DNA of 64,000 nucleotides from Verrucomicrobiota bacterium (lineage in GTDB: Bacteria; Verrucomicrobiota; Verrucomicrobiia; Limisphaerales; JADJPG01): positions 10,417 through 74,416 of the forward strand of contig JADJPG010000043.1 in NCBI GenBank assembly GCA_016713365.1, read 5' to 3'. The position numbers and the translations under genes are program-made. The notes under the pieces were generated by a model. That model saw nothing but the letters and a program-made list of their open reading frames with translations, was not told the origin of the DNA and did not search any database. Within the stretch, counting starts at the first letter, position 1, and each line of letters starts with the position of its first letter. Of the stretch, positions 38,519-47,246 are shown in pieces.

Positions 38519-39712
38519 GCGAGCCGCTGCCTCAACTCGCCACGCCGGAAGGACGTCACGCGCTGCGTGATTCGTATCGTCGTGGGCTCCTGGAGGACAC
38601 GGTTCGGTTCTGGTTTCCGCGCGCGGTCGACACCGAGCACGGAGGGTTTCTCCATTGCTTCGATCGCGACGGAAGCGTTGTCGATACCGACAAATCCGTC
38701 TGGGCCCAAGGGCGCATGAGCTGGATGCTGCTCCAGCTGCACAACGGTTTCGAGCGTCGCCCGGAATGGCTCGAGTGGGCGCGCAGTGGGATTGATTTTC
38801 TCAACCGGCATGCGGTCGACACCGATGGCCGGATGTTTTTCCACCTCACTCGCGATGGCCGGCCCATCCGGAAGCGTCGCTACGCTTACAGCGAAGCGTT
38901 CGCCGCGATCGCCAACGCCGCTCTCACCCCGGGCGACCGGCGATGCCGCTGCGGCGGACCGCGCTCGCGCTTTGTTCGATCAGTTCACGCGATGGAATTT
39001 CACGCCCGGACTGATGCCGCCCAAGTTCACCGAGGTACGCCCGATGATTGGGTTGGCGCCACGAATGATCACGATCGTGACGGCGCAGGAGTTACGCGAG
39101 AACCTCGGCGAAGATCCGCAGCTCACGGCATGGATCGGTCGCTGCATCGAAGAAATCGAGAAGCTCTTCGTCAAGCCGGACCTCCGTGTTGTGATGGAAT
39201 CCGTGGCGCCTGACGGAGCCATCGTGGATCACTTCGACGGGCGCACGTTGAATCCCGGTCACGCCATCGAGGGCGCGTGGTTCATCCTGCGCGAAGCGGA
39301 ACACCGCGGCGATTCACGCCTGAAGCGTCTCGGCTGTGACATGCTCGACTGGATGTGGGAACGCGGCTGGGACACTGAACAAGGTGGGATCTTCTACTTC
39401 CGGGACGTGTTCAACAAGCCGGTTCAGGAGTATTGGCACGAGATGAAGTTCTGGTGGCCGCACAACGAAACCATCATCGCCACGCTCCTCGCGTATCGAC
39501 TCACGCGTGATGCGAAGTATGCGCGCTGGCATCAGCTCGTGCATGATTGGTCGCATCGGCACTTCTCTGACCCTGTCCACGGCGAATGGTTCGGCTACCT
39601 GCGCCGCGACGGCACCGTGTCCTCGACGTTGAAGGGAAATCTTTGGAAGAGCTTCTTTCATCATCCGCGCATGCAGTGGACCTGCTGGAAACTGCTCGAA
39701 CAGCCGTGGTGA
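38515..39712 (+). CDS. AGE-family sugar epimerase (N-acylglucosamine 2-epimerase-like), one frame change
   Basis: The family epimerises or isomerises sugars in an (alpha/alpha)6 barrel. The N-terminal part (from ATG 38515) contains WFPRAVDTEHGGFLHCFDRDG, VWAQGRMSWMLLQL and RKRRYAYSEAFAAIANAAL. Near 38930 the frame changes to GDAAAADRARALFDQFTRWN and continues with NPGHAIEGAWFILREAEH (barrel His/Glu), GGIFYFRD and WPHNETIIATLLAY, ending at TGA 39710-39712. One indel restores a protein of about 398 residues, the usual length. It overlaps the dehydrogenase stop as ATGA, making a three-gene unit with amidohydrolase and dehydrogenase. The substrate cannot be told. Confidence 0.88.
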
Positions 39713-39765
39713 CGGACAGTCCCGCTTGCCAAGTCGCCTCCCGCCGCTAACCTGCCTCCATCGTT

Positions 39766-40238
39766 CATGGACAAAGCGCAGCCAAAAACTCTGCACTACA
39801 AGCGGTCGCATTTCGTCACGCAACTGCCGCTCGATTACTGTACACGCCCTCGCACGCGTGGGTGGCGTCCGTCGGCGAAAACCGCTGGCGCATCGGACTG
39901 ACCAAGTTCGCGACGCGCATGCTAGGCGAGATGGTCGATCACGGATTTGAGATTGAAGCCGGCACGGCGGTTCAATGCGGGCAGATCATCGGCTGGGTCG
40001 AAGGCTTCAAGGCGATCTCGGATTTGTTCTGCGTGGTGGAAGGAGAGTTTGCCGCCGTGAATCCCGCACTGAAGGAGAACATCCGGCTCATTTCGAAGGA
40101 ACCGTTTGGCGGCGGCTGGCTTTACGAGGCCACCGGCAAACCTGATCCGAAGTGCCTCGACGTCCACCCTATCGCGACCTGTTGGACAAGACAATTGACC
40201 GCATCCTCGCGCAACAAAAGGGAGAGGAAAAGGAATGA
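39766..40238 (+). CDS. GcvH-like lipoyl-carrier protein, two frame changes
   Basis: The start MDKAQPKTLHYKRSHFVTQ is followed, after a frame change near 39840, by LYTPSHAWVASVGENRWRIGLT, the opening of glycine-cleavage H-protein-like folds. The lipoylation hairpin is EGFKAISDLFCVVEGEF (Lys in the position of ESVKAASD). A second frame change near 40165 gives DKTIDRILAQQKGEEKE and TGA at 40236-40238, overlapping the CobW-type start as ATGA. No gcvT, gcvP or lipoate ligase gene is nearby. H-like proteins without the cleavage system serve other lipoate-dependent pathways, so glycine cleavage should not be assumed. The unusual partner is the GTPase that follows. Confidence 0.78.
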
Positions 40239-41374
40239 GCATCGCAACCAACGGAGCAACGACCAGCCAGGCCCGGTACATCATGATTGGTGGCTTCCTT
40301 GGCGCCGGCAAGACGACTGCCGTCTGCAAACTGGCCCGCCATCTCACGGAGCAGGGGCTGCGCGTGGGTTTGATTACAAACGATCAAGGCAACCAGCTCG
40401 TCGATACCGCCATGCTTGCGTCGAACGGATTTCCCGTGGAGGAGATTTCTGGTGGCTGTTTCTGTTGCAGGTTCAATTCCCTGGTGGACGCCGCGAAGAA
40501 ACTTTCGGCTGAATCCCGTCCCGACGTCTTCATTGCCGAACCGGTCGGCAGCTGCACGGACTTGGTCGCGACCGTGAGTTATCCGCTGCGCCGCATCTAC
40601 GGCGCTGATTTCGCCATCGCGCCCTTGAGTGTTCTCGTCGATCCGGTGCGCGCCCAGCGCGTGCTCGGGCTGGTCGAAGGCGGCAAGTTCTCCGACAAGG
40701 TCACCTACATCTACCGCAAGCAACTCGAGGAAGCGGACATCATCGTCATCAACAAACGTGAATTGCTGCCCGAGCCTGAACTCGAACGCCTTCGCGCCGC
40801 GCTCGCCGAGGCATTCCCGGGTCGCGAGATTATCGATGTCTCCGCGCGGACAGGGGCCGGACTGGACGACTGGTTCCAGCGCGTCGCAACGGGGCAGCAA
40901 AGCTCGCGTCCATCGATGGCGGTTGACTACGAGCTGTACGCGGAAGGCGAAGCACTGCTGGGCTGGCTGAATGCCACGATCGACCTGCGAAGTGAGAATG
41001 CTTTCGACGGGAACGCCGCACTGCAACGTTTCGCCGGAGCGATGCAGGAACGCCTGGCCAGTCACGGCGCGCAGATTGCGCATTTGAAGATGACGCTCGA
41101 TCCGGACGCCGGAATCGGCGACCTCGCGGTCATCAATCTGGTTCGGAATGACTACATCCCGGAGCTGTCGCAGGAATTGGAAGATTCCCTTCAAGCCGGC
41201 CAGCTGATTGTGAATGTGCGTGCCGAGGTGTCGCCAGACGCTTTGAAGGCTTCGCTGGAGGAAGCGGTGAAGCAAACGTTCTCCGGCAGTTCCGGCATTG
41301 AGGCAACGCTCGATCACCTCGAATTTTTCCAGCCCGGCAAACCGCAGCCCACGCATCGCATCGCGGTGCCGTAG
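40235..41374 (+). CDS. CobW/HypB/UreG-family (P47K-type) GTPase
   Basis: A 379-residue G3E GTPase. G1 is GGFLGAGKTT (19-28), the metal-binding GGCFCCRF (73-80, CxCC) is intact, and G4 is INKRELL (NKRE instead of NKxD). G3E proteins deliver metals or corrinoid cofactors to client enzymes in a GTP-dependent way. After about residue 230 the protein has DYELYAEGEALLGWLNATIDL and HLKMTLDPDAGIGDLAVI and does not look like the standard CobW C-terminal domain; it ends in FFQPGKPQPTHRI. It is coupled by ATGA to the GcvH-like gene, so the client is probably linked to that lipoyl protein. Confidence 0.88.
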   Translation: MSIATNGATTSQARYIMIGGFLGAGKTTAVCKLARHLTEQGLRVGLITNDQGNQLVDTAMLASNGFPVEEISGGCFCCRFNSLVDAAKKLSAESRPDVFIAEPVGSCTDLVATVSYPLRRIYGADFAIAPLSVLVDPVRAQRVLGLVEGGKFSDKVTYIYRKQLEEADIIVINKRELLPEPELERLRAALAEAFPGREIIDVSARTGAGLDDWFQRVATGQQSSRPSMAVDYELYAEGEALLGWLNATIDLRSENAFDGNAALQRFAGAMQERLASHGAQIAHLKMTLDPDAGIGDLAVINLVRNDYIPELSQELEDSLQAGQLIVNVRAEVSPDALKASLEEAVKQTFSGSSGIEATLDHLEFFQPGKPQPTHRIAVP

Positions 41375-41426
41375 AGTCCGCTTGGGAAAAGCTGGACTCG
41401 AATTCTCTCGTTCGTAACCTGCGCGC

Positions 41427-43283
41427 ATGTTGTCGCGTAGACGATTTGTCGCTGGTGTCGGCTCCGGATTAAGCCTCGCTGGATTGATGGTGTCACCCAT
41501 CGGTGCGACTGCCGCCGCTGCGCGGAACGCGCTCTCCGAGGAGCGCCGGCGCTATTTGCAGGCGACGTTGCCGTTGGAAGACCGCCGATTCGATCCCTTC
41601 GCGAAGATGCTGGTCGTGCCGGCAGCATCGACCGTTACTCACCAGTCCCCGGGCCGAACCGGCGATGTGCGCGGAACTACTGCTTCTCTCAACTACGCGG
41701 TGGCGTTGCTGGACAGCGACGAACGCTGGCGCTCCGAACGCGGAAACGAAATCCTGCGCGTCGTCATCGGTCTGCAGGACAAGAATCGCAGCCACGAGAC
41801 GTTCGGTCTCTGGCCTTGGTATTTGGAGGAAGCTTCGGCGGGAAATGCTTCCACCGACGTCACCATGGCGGAACACGGCGCGCTGCCATTGTTGATGGCG
41901 TTGGGCCTTCATCGCGAGCGACTCGCCAAGGACATTCTCGATCCTGCGCGAGAGGCGATCGTTCGGGCAACGGGGGCGATCCAGCGACGCCCTTTCGATC
42001 TCGACCAAACCCAACGAGCCGTGTCGGGCGTGTCGGCCCTGCTGCTTGCGGCGCAGGAATTGAAACTGGCCGACCTTCGGCCAATCGCACGCGAGCGGCT
42101 CCGGCAATTGCACGCGCACATCATCGGCCAGCAATCCTTCGCGGAGTATAACAGTCCAGACGCGATCGTTTCCGTCATTCGCGAATTCTCGCGGCTGCTC
42201 TGGCTGCTGAAGGACGGTCGCGACAAGTCATTGATTTCCGAGATGCACGATCTCGCCTGGAAACATCTGGCGACGCATTTTCATTCGCCGACGCGACAGT
42301 GGGCCGGACCGCACAGCTGGACTGCGGAGACGAACTTGCGAAAGAGGCCGACCATCCTTGCGTTCATCCAGTCCGCTTGCGGCGAGCTCGCCGAACTCGG
42401 CGTCCCGCAGCCGCTGCCACTCGGGCTCGACACGTATCGCATTCCGCTCCAGTGCCCGCGCAAGTGGGCACGTCTCATCGCTGCGCTGGAATCGCCGCGC
42501 GCCGTTAAAGAAACGTTCGTGGCCGCAGACGCCGCGAAAGACGGTAAACGCAATCCAGTCGTGGGAACGACGTGGCTCCATCCGCGATTCGCGCTCGGGA
42601 CGGTGAATCGTGGCGACCTCGGATCTGGTCGGCGCCCGTTGCTGGCCTGCTGGGGCATGGCTTCCGCACCGAGGTTTCTGCGCGTGCGATTTCTCAAGGA
42701 CGACTCCGACTTCGCTTCCGCGCTGTTCTTCAGCGTGCAACACGAAGGAGCGGCACTGGCCGTGGTAACATTATGCACGCACGACGGAACTTCGAACCCA
42801 ACGCTGGCTCCTGTTCAAAACGGAATGATTCGAGCATCGAGCCTGAAAGTGCGCTTCGAATGCGAAGGCGAGCTGGCCGATTGCACGATGCAAGCAGCGG
42901 GGCAGGGGAGCAAGGGCGTGATCATCCAGGATCGCGATGCGCGTTTCCTGGTGCGTCCGGTCGAAGGACGATTCGGCGATGCGGCGGTCGAGTGGGATTC
43001 GCCGTCGCTGCGGCTGGCGAGCCACTTTGACATCACGCTCTATCACGGGCCGGCGAAGGATCACAAATTGTCGGATCTCAGCGCGGCGTTCGCGGCGTTC
43101 ACCATCGAGGAATGGCCTTACGATCTGGGGAACCTTGCCGCCGGCAATATCGAAGCTCAGGTAAAGGAAGGGAAACTGCGTGCCCGGGCCATTCTCGGCG
43201 GCAGGGCGCTGGATTTCGAAGCCCATGTGAAACCCACCAGCCGGGTCGCCATGGATGATGCATTCCGCAGCGCGGTGCTCTGA
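41427..43283 (+). CDS. Tat-exported hypothetical protein, probably alpha/alpha-toroid plus beta domain
   Basis: A 618-residue protein with a clear twin-arginine signal (MLSRRRFVAGVGSGLSLAGL). Residues 40-330 are helix-rich with motifs such as LLMALGLHRERLAKDIL and ETFGLWPWYLEEAS, like an (alpha/alpha) toroid. Residues about 380-600 are beta-rich (GTTWLHPRFALGTVNRGDLG, ALAVVTLCTHDG, FDITLYHGPAKDH). This two-part layout is seen in polysaccharide lyases and heparinase-like enzymes, but I see no family-specific catalytic motif and do not assign one. It follows the GTPase by 52 bases and is convergent with the ABC permease (7-base gap), with no obvious terminator between. Confidence 0.7.
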   Translation: MLSRRRFVAGVGSGLSLAGLMVSPIGATAAAARNALSEERRRYLQATLPLEDRRFDPFAKMLVVPAASTVTHQSPGRTGDVRGTTASLNYAVALLDSDERWRSERGNEILRVVIGLQDKNRSHETFGLWPWYLEEASAGNASTDVTMAEHGALPLLMALGLHRERLAKDILDPAREAIVRATGAIQRRPFDLDQTQRAVSGVSALLLAAQELKLADLRPIARERLRQLHAHIIGQQSFAEYNSPDAIVSVIREFSRLLWLLKDGRDKSLISEMHDLAWKHLATHFHSPTRQWAGPHSWTAETNLRKRPTILAFIQSACGELAELGVPQPLPLGLDTYRIPLQCPRKWARLIAALESPRAVKETFVAADAAKDGKRNPVVGTTWLHPRFALGTVNRGDLGSGRRPLLACWGMASAPRFLRVRFLKDDSDFASALFFSVQHEGAALAVVTLCTHDGTSNPTLAPVQNGMIRASSLKVRFECEGELADCTMQAAGQGSKGVIIQDRDARFLVRPVEGRFGDAAVEWDSPSLRLASHFDITLYHGPAKDHKLSDLSAAFAAFTIEEWPYDLGNLAAGNIEAQVKEGKLRARAILGGRALDFEAHVKPTSRVAMDDAFRSAVL

Positions 43284-43289
43284 ACGCCA

Positions 43290-44354
43290 CTACGCCTTCA
43301 TCCGGCTCTGGCGGTAGCGGTCGAGCCCGACGGCGAGGATGATGACAATGCCGATGATGATCTCCTGTGTGAAGGTCGGCCAGTTCATCAGGCTGGAACC
43401 GTTGCGCAGCGTTTGAATAATTAGCGCACCGATCATAGATCCAAGGATGCTGCCGCTGCCTCCGCTCAAGCTCGCTCCGCCGATCACCACGGCGGCGATG
43501 ATGTCCAGCTCCAGTCCTGCTGCGCCGGACGGATCTCCCTGCGTCAGGCGCGTGAGCTGCATCAAGCCAGCGCAGCCGAAGAAAATTCCCGCGAGCGAAT
43601 AGATCAGAAGTTTCTGCAGCGGCACGCGAATGCCGCAGAGCCGCGCGGTGGCTTCGTTCGAGCCGATGGCAAAGATGTATCGCCCGAAGATGGTCTGCCG
43701 CATGACGACCGACATGATCACGGCCAGCGCGATGGCGATCCAAACGCCTTGGGGCATGGGCAGTAAGTGATCCAAGTCGTCCATCTTCATCAGGTTGCTG
43801 ATGGGCGATTCGAACGGGTAGTTCACGGTCTGGTTGCCGGCGACCCATTTTGCGAGCCCGCGCGCCACACCCATCATGCCGAGCGTGACGATGAACGGCA
43901 TCAAGCGCAGTCCGGCGATCAGTGTTCCATTCAACAGCCCAATCGCGCTGCCGGCGAGCACGGTGACCAACACTGCGGAGCCAGTTCCCCAGCCTTTGTT
44001 CAGCAACGTCGCACCAAGCACGCTGGTCAGAGCGACGACGGAGCCGACGCTAAGGTCGATTCCGCCGCTGACGATGATCATGGTCATTCCGAGCGCACCG
44101 ATGGCGACGATGACGGTCTGCGAGAGAACGGTCTTGAAGTTCGCGACACTCGTGAAGGCCTTGAGCCCGTCGTAGGGCGAAGTCTTCGCGGCCTGTTGCC
44201 AGCCGCTGAAGCCGCTTAGCGTTTCCTTCTCCATTTGATCCGCCACGTCCTTCATCGCCAGCATCGCCATGAAGAGCGTGGTGACCAGCAAAAGACCGAA
44301 CAGCGGCCCGAGGGCTTTCAAGATTCTCCGAAGCTGGCTGCGCGTGGAACTCAT
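43290..44354 (-). CDS. Ribose-type sugar ABC transporter permease
   Basis: A 354-residue permease of the RbsC/BPD_transp_2 family. It has the signature SGGIDLSVGSVVALTSVLG (about residues 95-113), GRYIFAIGSNEATARLCGI and GGASLSGGSGSILGS. About eight membrane helices are visible, after an N-terminal cytoplasmic and periplasmic stretch (residues about 25-80) longer than in RbsC. The gene overlaps the upstream ATPase gene as ATGA and is the last of a three-gene importer operon. The sugar cannot be told from sequence; ribose, galactofuranose or other monosaccharides are possible. Confidence 0.93.
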   Translation of the reverse strand: MSSTRSQLRRILKALGPLFGLLLVTTLFMAMLAMKDVADQMEKETLSGFSGWQQAAKTSPYDGLKAFTSVANFKTVLSQTVIVAIGALGMTMIIVSGGIDLSVGSVVALTSVLGATLLNKGWGTGSAVLVTVLAGSAIGLLNGTLIAGLRLMPFIVTLGMMGVARGLAKWVAGNQTVNYPFESPISNLMKMDDLDHLLPMPQGVWIAIALAVIMSVVMRQTIFGRYIFAIGSNEATARLCGIRVPLQKLLIYSLAGIFFGCAGLMQLTRLTQGDPSGAAGLELDIIAAVVIGGASLSGGSGSILGSMIGALIIQTLRNGSSLMNWPTFTQEIIIGIVIILAVGLDRYRQSRMKA

Positions 44355-45862
44355 GCGGTAAGAGTGGTGTCGCCGGAGCCGGATCCAATTGCGGCGGTTA
44401 TAATGTCATGCTCGGTCCACTGAGCCGTCGGTCGAATCTCCGCGAGCACGCCGCGGCACATCACACCGATGGTGTCGCACACGCCGAGCAGTTCAGGCAG
44501 ATACGAGCTGACAAAGATGACGGACTTGCCTTCCGCGGCGAGCTGGCCAATCAAACGATAGATGGCCGCCTTGCTGCCGACGTCGATGCCGCGCGTGGGT
44601 TCATCCAGCAGTAGAATCTTCGCCTCGTGATGCAGCAGGCGACCGATCGCGATCTTCTGCTGATTCCCGCCGGACAATTCACCAATGTCCTGATCTGGTC
44701 CCTGGGCGCGCACTTCGAGTCGCTCCATCCAGCGGCGGGTGCAATCGCGCTGGGCCCGCTGGCTGATGAATCCCGCTCGCGCCACCGAGGCGAGGCTGGT
44801 GGCGGTTAAATTGTCGGCGAGCGAGCGATTCAGCATCAAGCCTTCCTCCTTGCGATTCTCGCTGAGCAGACCGATCCCCGAATTCAATCGTGACGTGGGC
44901 GAGGCGTGAGTTTCGTTGCGGCCGAAGACTTCCACCGTGCCGGCGGAAAGACGATCCAGACCAAACGCCGCGCGAAGCATCTCGGTGCGTCCGGCTCCGA
45001 TGAGGCCCGCGATGCCAAGGATTTCCCCGGCGCGGAGCGTGAGACTGGCGGAACGCGGCTTTGCGTCACCAGCGAGATTCTTGAGTTCGAAAACCGTTTT
45101 ACCCAACTGATGCGGCGTGCGCGGATAAATCTCCGTCATATCGCGACCCACCATCAGGCGAATAATCTCGGAAAGCTGGACGGTCTTCATGTCGCCGGCG
45201 CCGACGCTTTCGCCGTCACGCAAGACGGTGTAGCGGTCGCAGAGCCGCTGGCACTCTTCGAGGAAGTGCGAGATGTAGACCACGCTCACCCCGCGTTTCT
45301 GGAGCTTTCCGATGACCGCGAAAAGATTCTCGGTGTCGACCTGGGTGAGGCTGCTAGTCGGTTCGTCCATGATGATGACCTTCGGATCACCGATCAAAGC
45401 GCGGGCGATTTCGACCACCTGCTGTTCAGCGATGGTCAACGAGCGAACCGAAACGTCGAGCGGGATGCTGTCGTGGTGAAGTTCCGCCAGCGCACGGCGA
45501 GCGAGTTCGCGGCGGCGGGTGCGATTGATCCAGCCGAATCGCGCGGGTTCAGAACCGAGTAGAATATTCTCCTCCACGCTGAGATCCGGCGCGAGCGTGA
45601 GCTCCTGATAAATCATCGCGATTCCGGATTCGCGAGCGTGCAAGGGATTCTCCGGGGTGAACGGCGTTCCGTTGAGCTCGATGCTTCCCCCATCAGGCTG
45701 ATACGCGCCGCTCAGGATTTTCATGAGCGTGCTCTTGCCGGCCCCGTTCTCGCCAATCAACGCGTGAACCTCGCCCGGGCCGATCTCGAGCGAGACGCCG
45801 CGCAAAGCGTGGGTGGCGCCGAAGGATTTTCGGACGCCGGACATCCGGAGACGCGCGGTCAT
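44351..45862 (-). CDS. Sugar ABC transporter ATP-binding protein, two fused ABC domains (RbsA/MglA type)
   Basis: A 503-residue tandem ATPase. The first domain has Walker A GENGAGKST (about 37-45), signature region SIAEQQVVEIARAL (here written TIAEQQVVEIARAL) and Walker B VIIMDEPTSSL. The second has GLIGAGRTEM in place of Walker A (degenerate, as usual in this family), LSGGNQQK and LLLDEPTRGID. It powers uptake by the adjacent permease. It overlaps both neighbours by four bases (ATGA on each side), so the operon is tightly coupled. Confidence 0.95.
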   Translation of the reverse strand: MTARLRMSGVRKSFGATHALRGVSLEIGPGEVHALIGENGAGKSTLMKILSGAYQPDGGSIELNGTPFTPENPLHARESGIAMIYQELTLAPDLSVEENILLGSEPARFGWINRTRRRELARRALAELHHDSIPLDVSVRSLTIAEQQVVEIARALIGDPKVIIMDEPTSSLTQVDTENLFAVIGKLQKRGVSVVYISHFLEECQRLCDRYTVLRDGESVGAGDMKTVQLSEIIRLMVGRDMTEIYPRTPHQLGKTVFELKNLAGDAKPRSASLTLRAGEILGIAGLIGAGRTEMLRAAFGLDRLSAGTVEVFGRNETHASPTSRLNSGIGLLSENRKEEGLMLNRSLADNLTATSLASVARAGFISQRAQRDCTRRWMERLEVRAQGPDQDIGELSGGNQQKIAIGRLLHHEAKILLLDEPTRGIDVGSKAAIYRLIGQLAAEGKSVIFVSSYLPELLGVCDTIGVMCRGVLAEIRPTAQWTEHDIITAAIGSGSGDTTLTA

Positions 45863-46839
45863 TTCAGATACTTGTCCAGCGGCGGATAGAGCAGCTCTTT
45901 GATGTCCGGCTGATCGGCATTCTCCGGCGTGACGAGAACGACGCCGGTGTCGATGCGTTTCTCGACCTTCTTACCTTGGAGATGCTCGACCATCGTCATC
46001 ACACCCTTGTAGCCCATGAAGACCGGATTCTGCACGACGAGTCCCTGCACGTCGCCGCGCTTGAGATCGGCGACGGATTGCGATCCGGCATCGAAGCCGA
46101 CCATCTTGACCTTGCCGCCAGCCTTGCCGATGTCGCGGAGCGCTTTCGCCATCGCAATGGTGGGCGGTTCGCACGGAGCGAAGATGCCATTCACATCGCG
46201 ACCGAAACGGTTCAGGAGATTTTGGGAAGCTTGGTATCCGGTCTCGCGCGTCGGGCCGGCGTATTGATCCGAGGAGATGAGCTTAATCTGCGGAAACTCC
46301 TTCTTCAGCGTATCGACGAATCCAGTTTCGCGTTCCTCAGTGCTCGCTGATCCGACCGCGTAACGCAGTAGTATGACGTTGCCTTTGCCTTCGAGCAGCT
46401 TGCCCATGTGCTGCGCAGCGAGCACACCGCCCTTGTAGTTATCCGTGGCGACGAAGCTGACGTAGTTGTCCGACTTCAGACCGGAATCCATGATCACGAC
46501 CGGCACCTTGGCGCGGATGGCGTTGTTTACCGGGCGCACCATTGCTTGGGAATCTAGCGGGGCGAGCACGATGCCGTTCACGCGGCGCGTGGTGAAATTC
46601 TCGATGGTCTGAATCTGCTGGTCGCGATCGTCTTCCTTCAGCGGGCCTTTCCAGATGACGTCCACCTTGATGCCTTGCTCGGCGAGTTCGTTGCGAGCCT
46701 TGAAGGCGCCGGCGTGGATCGATTTCCAGAACTCGTGCGTGGTGCCCTTCGGGATGACTGCGATCGTGTAATTCTTCTCAGCGGCCGACGCAGACAGCAG
46801 GCCACAAAGCAGGCAGGCGAGCAGGCGGAGTGATTTCAT
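45859..46839 (-). CDS. Periplasmic sugar-binding protein (RbsB-like)
   Basis: A 326-residue protein with a signal peptide (LRLLACLLCGLLSASAAE). It is a peripla_BP_4-type two-lobe binding protein: YTIAVIPKGTTHEFWKSIH, QTIENFTTRRVNGIVLAP, VVIMDSGLKSDNYVSFVATD, FGRDVNGIFAPCEPPTIAMA and VKMVGFDAGSQSVADLKRG. As first gene of the importer operon it gives substrate specificity, which I cannot infer. The gap upstream contains palindromic repeats, so the promoter probably lies among or before them. Confidence 0.93.
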   Translation of the reverse strand: MKSLRLLACLLCGLLSASAAEKNYTIAVIPKGTTHEFWKSIHAGAFKARNELAEQGIKVDVIWKGPLKEDDRDQQIQTIENFTTRRVNGIVLAPLDSQAMVRPVNNAIRAKVPVVIMDSGLKSDNYVSFVATDNYKGGVLAAQHMGKLLEGKGNVILLRYAVGSASTEERETGFVDTLKKEFPQIKLISSDQYAGPTRETGYQASQNLLNRFGRDVNGIFAPCEPPTIAMAKALRDIGKAGGKVKMVGFDAGSQSVADLKRGDVQGLVVQNPVFMGYKGVMTMVEHLQGKKVEKRIDTGVVLVTPENADQPDIKELLYPPLDKYLK

Positions 46840-47246
46840 GCGGGGAAGCTAAGGAAACGGGACGGGGGCGTTTCAACCCTTTTGATGGAAGAGGCGCAAG
46901 GCGAGGGCTCCCCGAAGTTGTGATGGCGAACGGCAATCCGTCTTCGTCGGCTCTCGGTCGCGGAGCGACCACCTGACGGTAGCCGTGTGCTTCAGCCCAC
47001 GGATTAGGATAGAAACGCTCTCGTCGCGGAGCGACGATTGAAATTGAAGACTGGCGTTCAGGCGTCGCTCCGCGACGCACTCTCCATTCTCGATTACCGT
47101 GGGCAAAAGCCCACGGCTACCATCGCATTCTCGCTCCGCGAGATAGATCTGAAGTGACCTTCATTTCACACGAAACCCTCCGATAGCTCCATCAGCTTGC
47201 GGTGTCTTGACTTCAAAGCAGCGTTCCCAAACACTCCCGAACTCTT
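46840..47246. other. Divergent intergenic region holding a palindrome mosaic
   Basis: About 400 bases between the divergent sugar-binding protein gene and glyS. The central 190 bases are a mosaic of palindromes described separately; the flanks (46840-46955 and 47144-47246) must carry the two promoters. No coding frame is supported. Confidence 0.6.
46956..47143. repeat. Palindrome mosaic: six elements of two classes
   Basis: Class A has the core TCGCGGAGCGA or its complement: 46956-46970 (GGTCGCGGAGCGACC), 47022-47036 (CGTCGCGGAGCGACG), 47062-47078 (GCGTCGCTCCGCGACGC) and 47129-47143 (TCTCGCTCCGCGAGA). Class B is a CCGTGGGC hairpin: 46983-47002 (CCGTGTGC-TTCA-GCCCACGG, one mismatch) and 47097-47116 (CCGTGGGC-AAAA-GCCCACGG). 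The first two class A copies face opposite to the last two. Class B copies lie between class A copies. The alternation looks like insertion of REP-type elements. Confidence 0.75.

Noticed and set aside
46956..47143. Palindromes as rho-independent terminators
   Set aside because: The stems are not followed by T-runs and they lie between divergent gene starts, so termination is not the natural reading.
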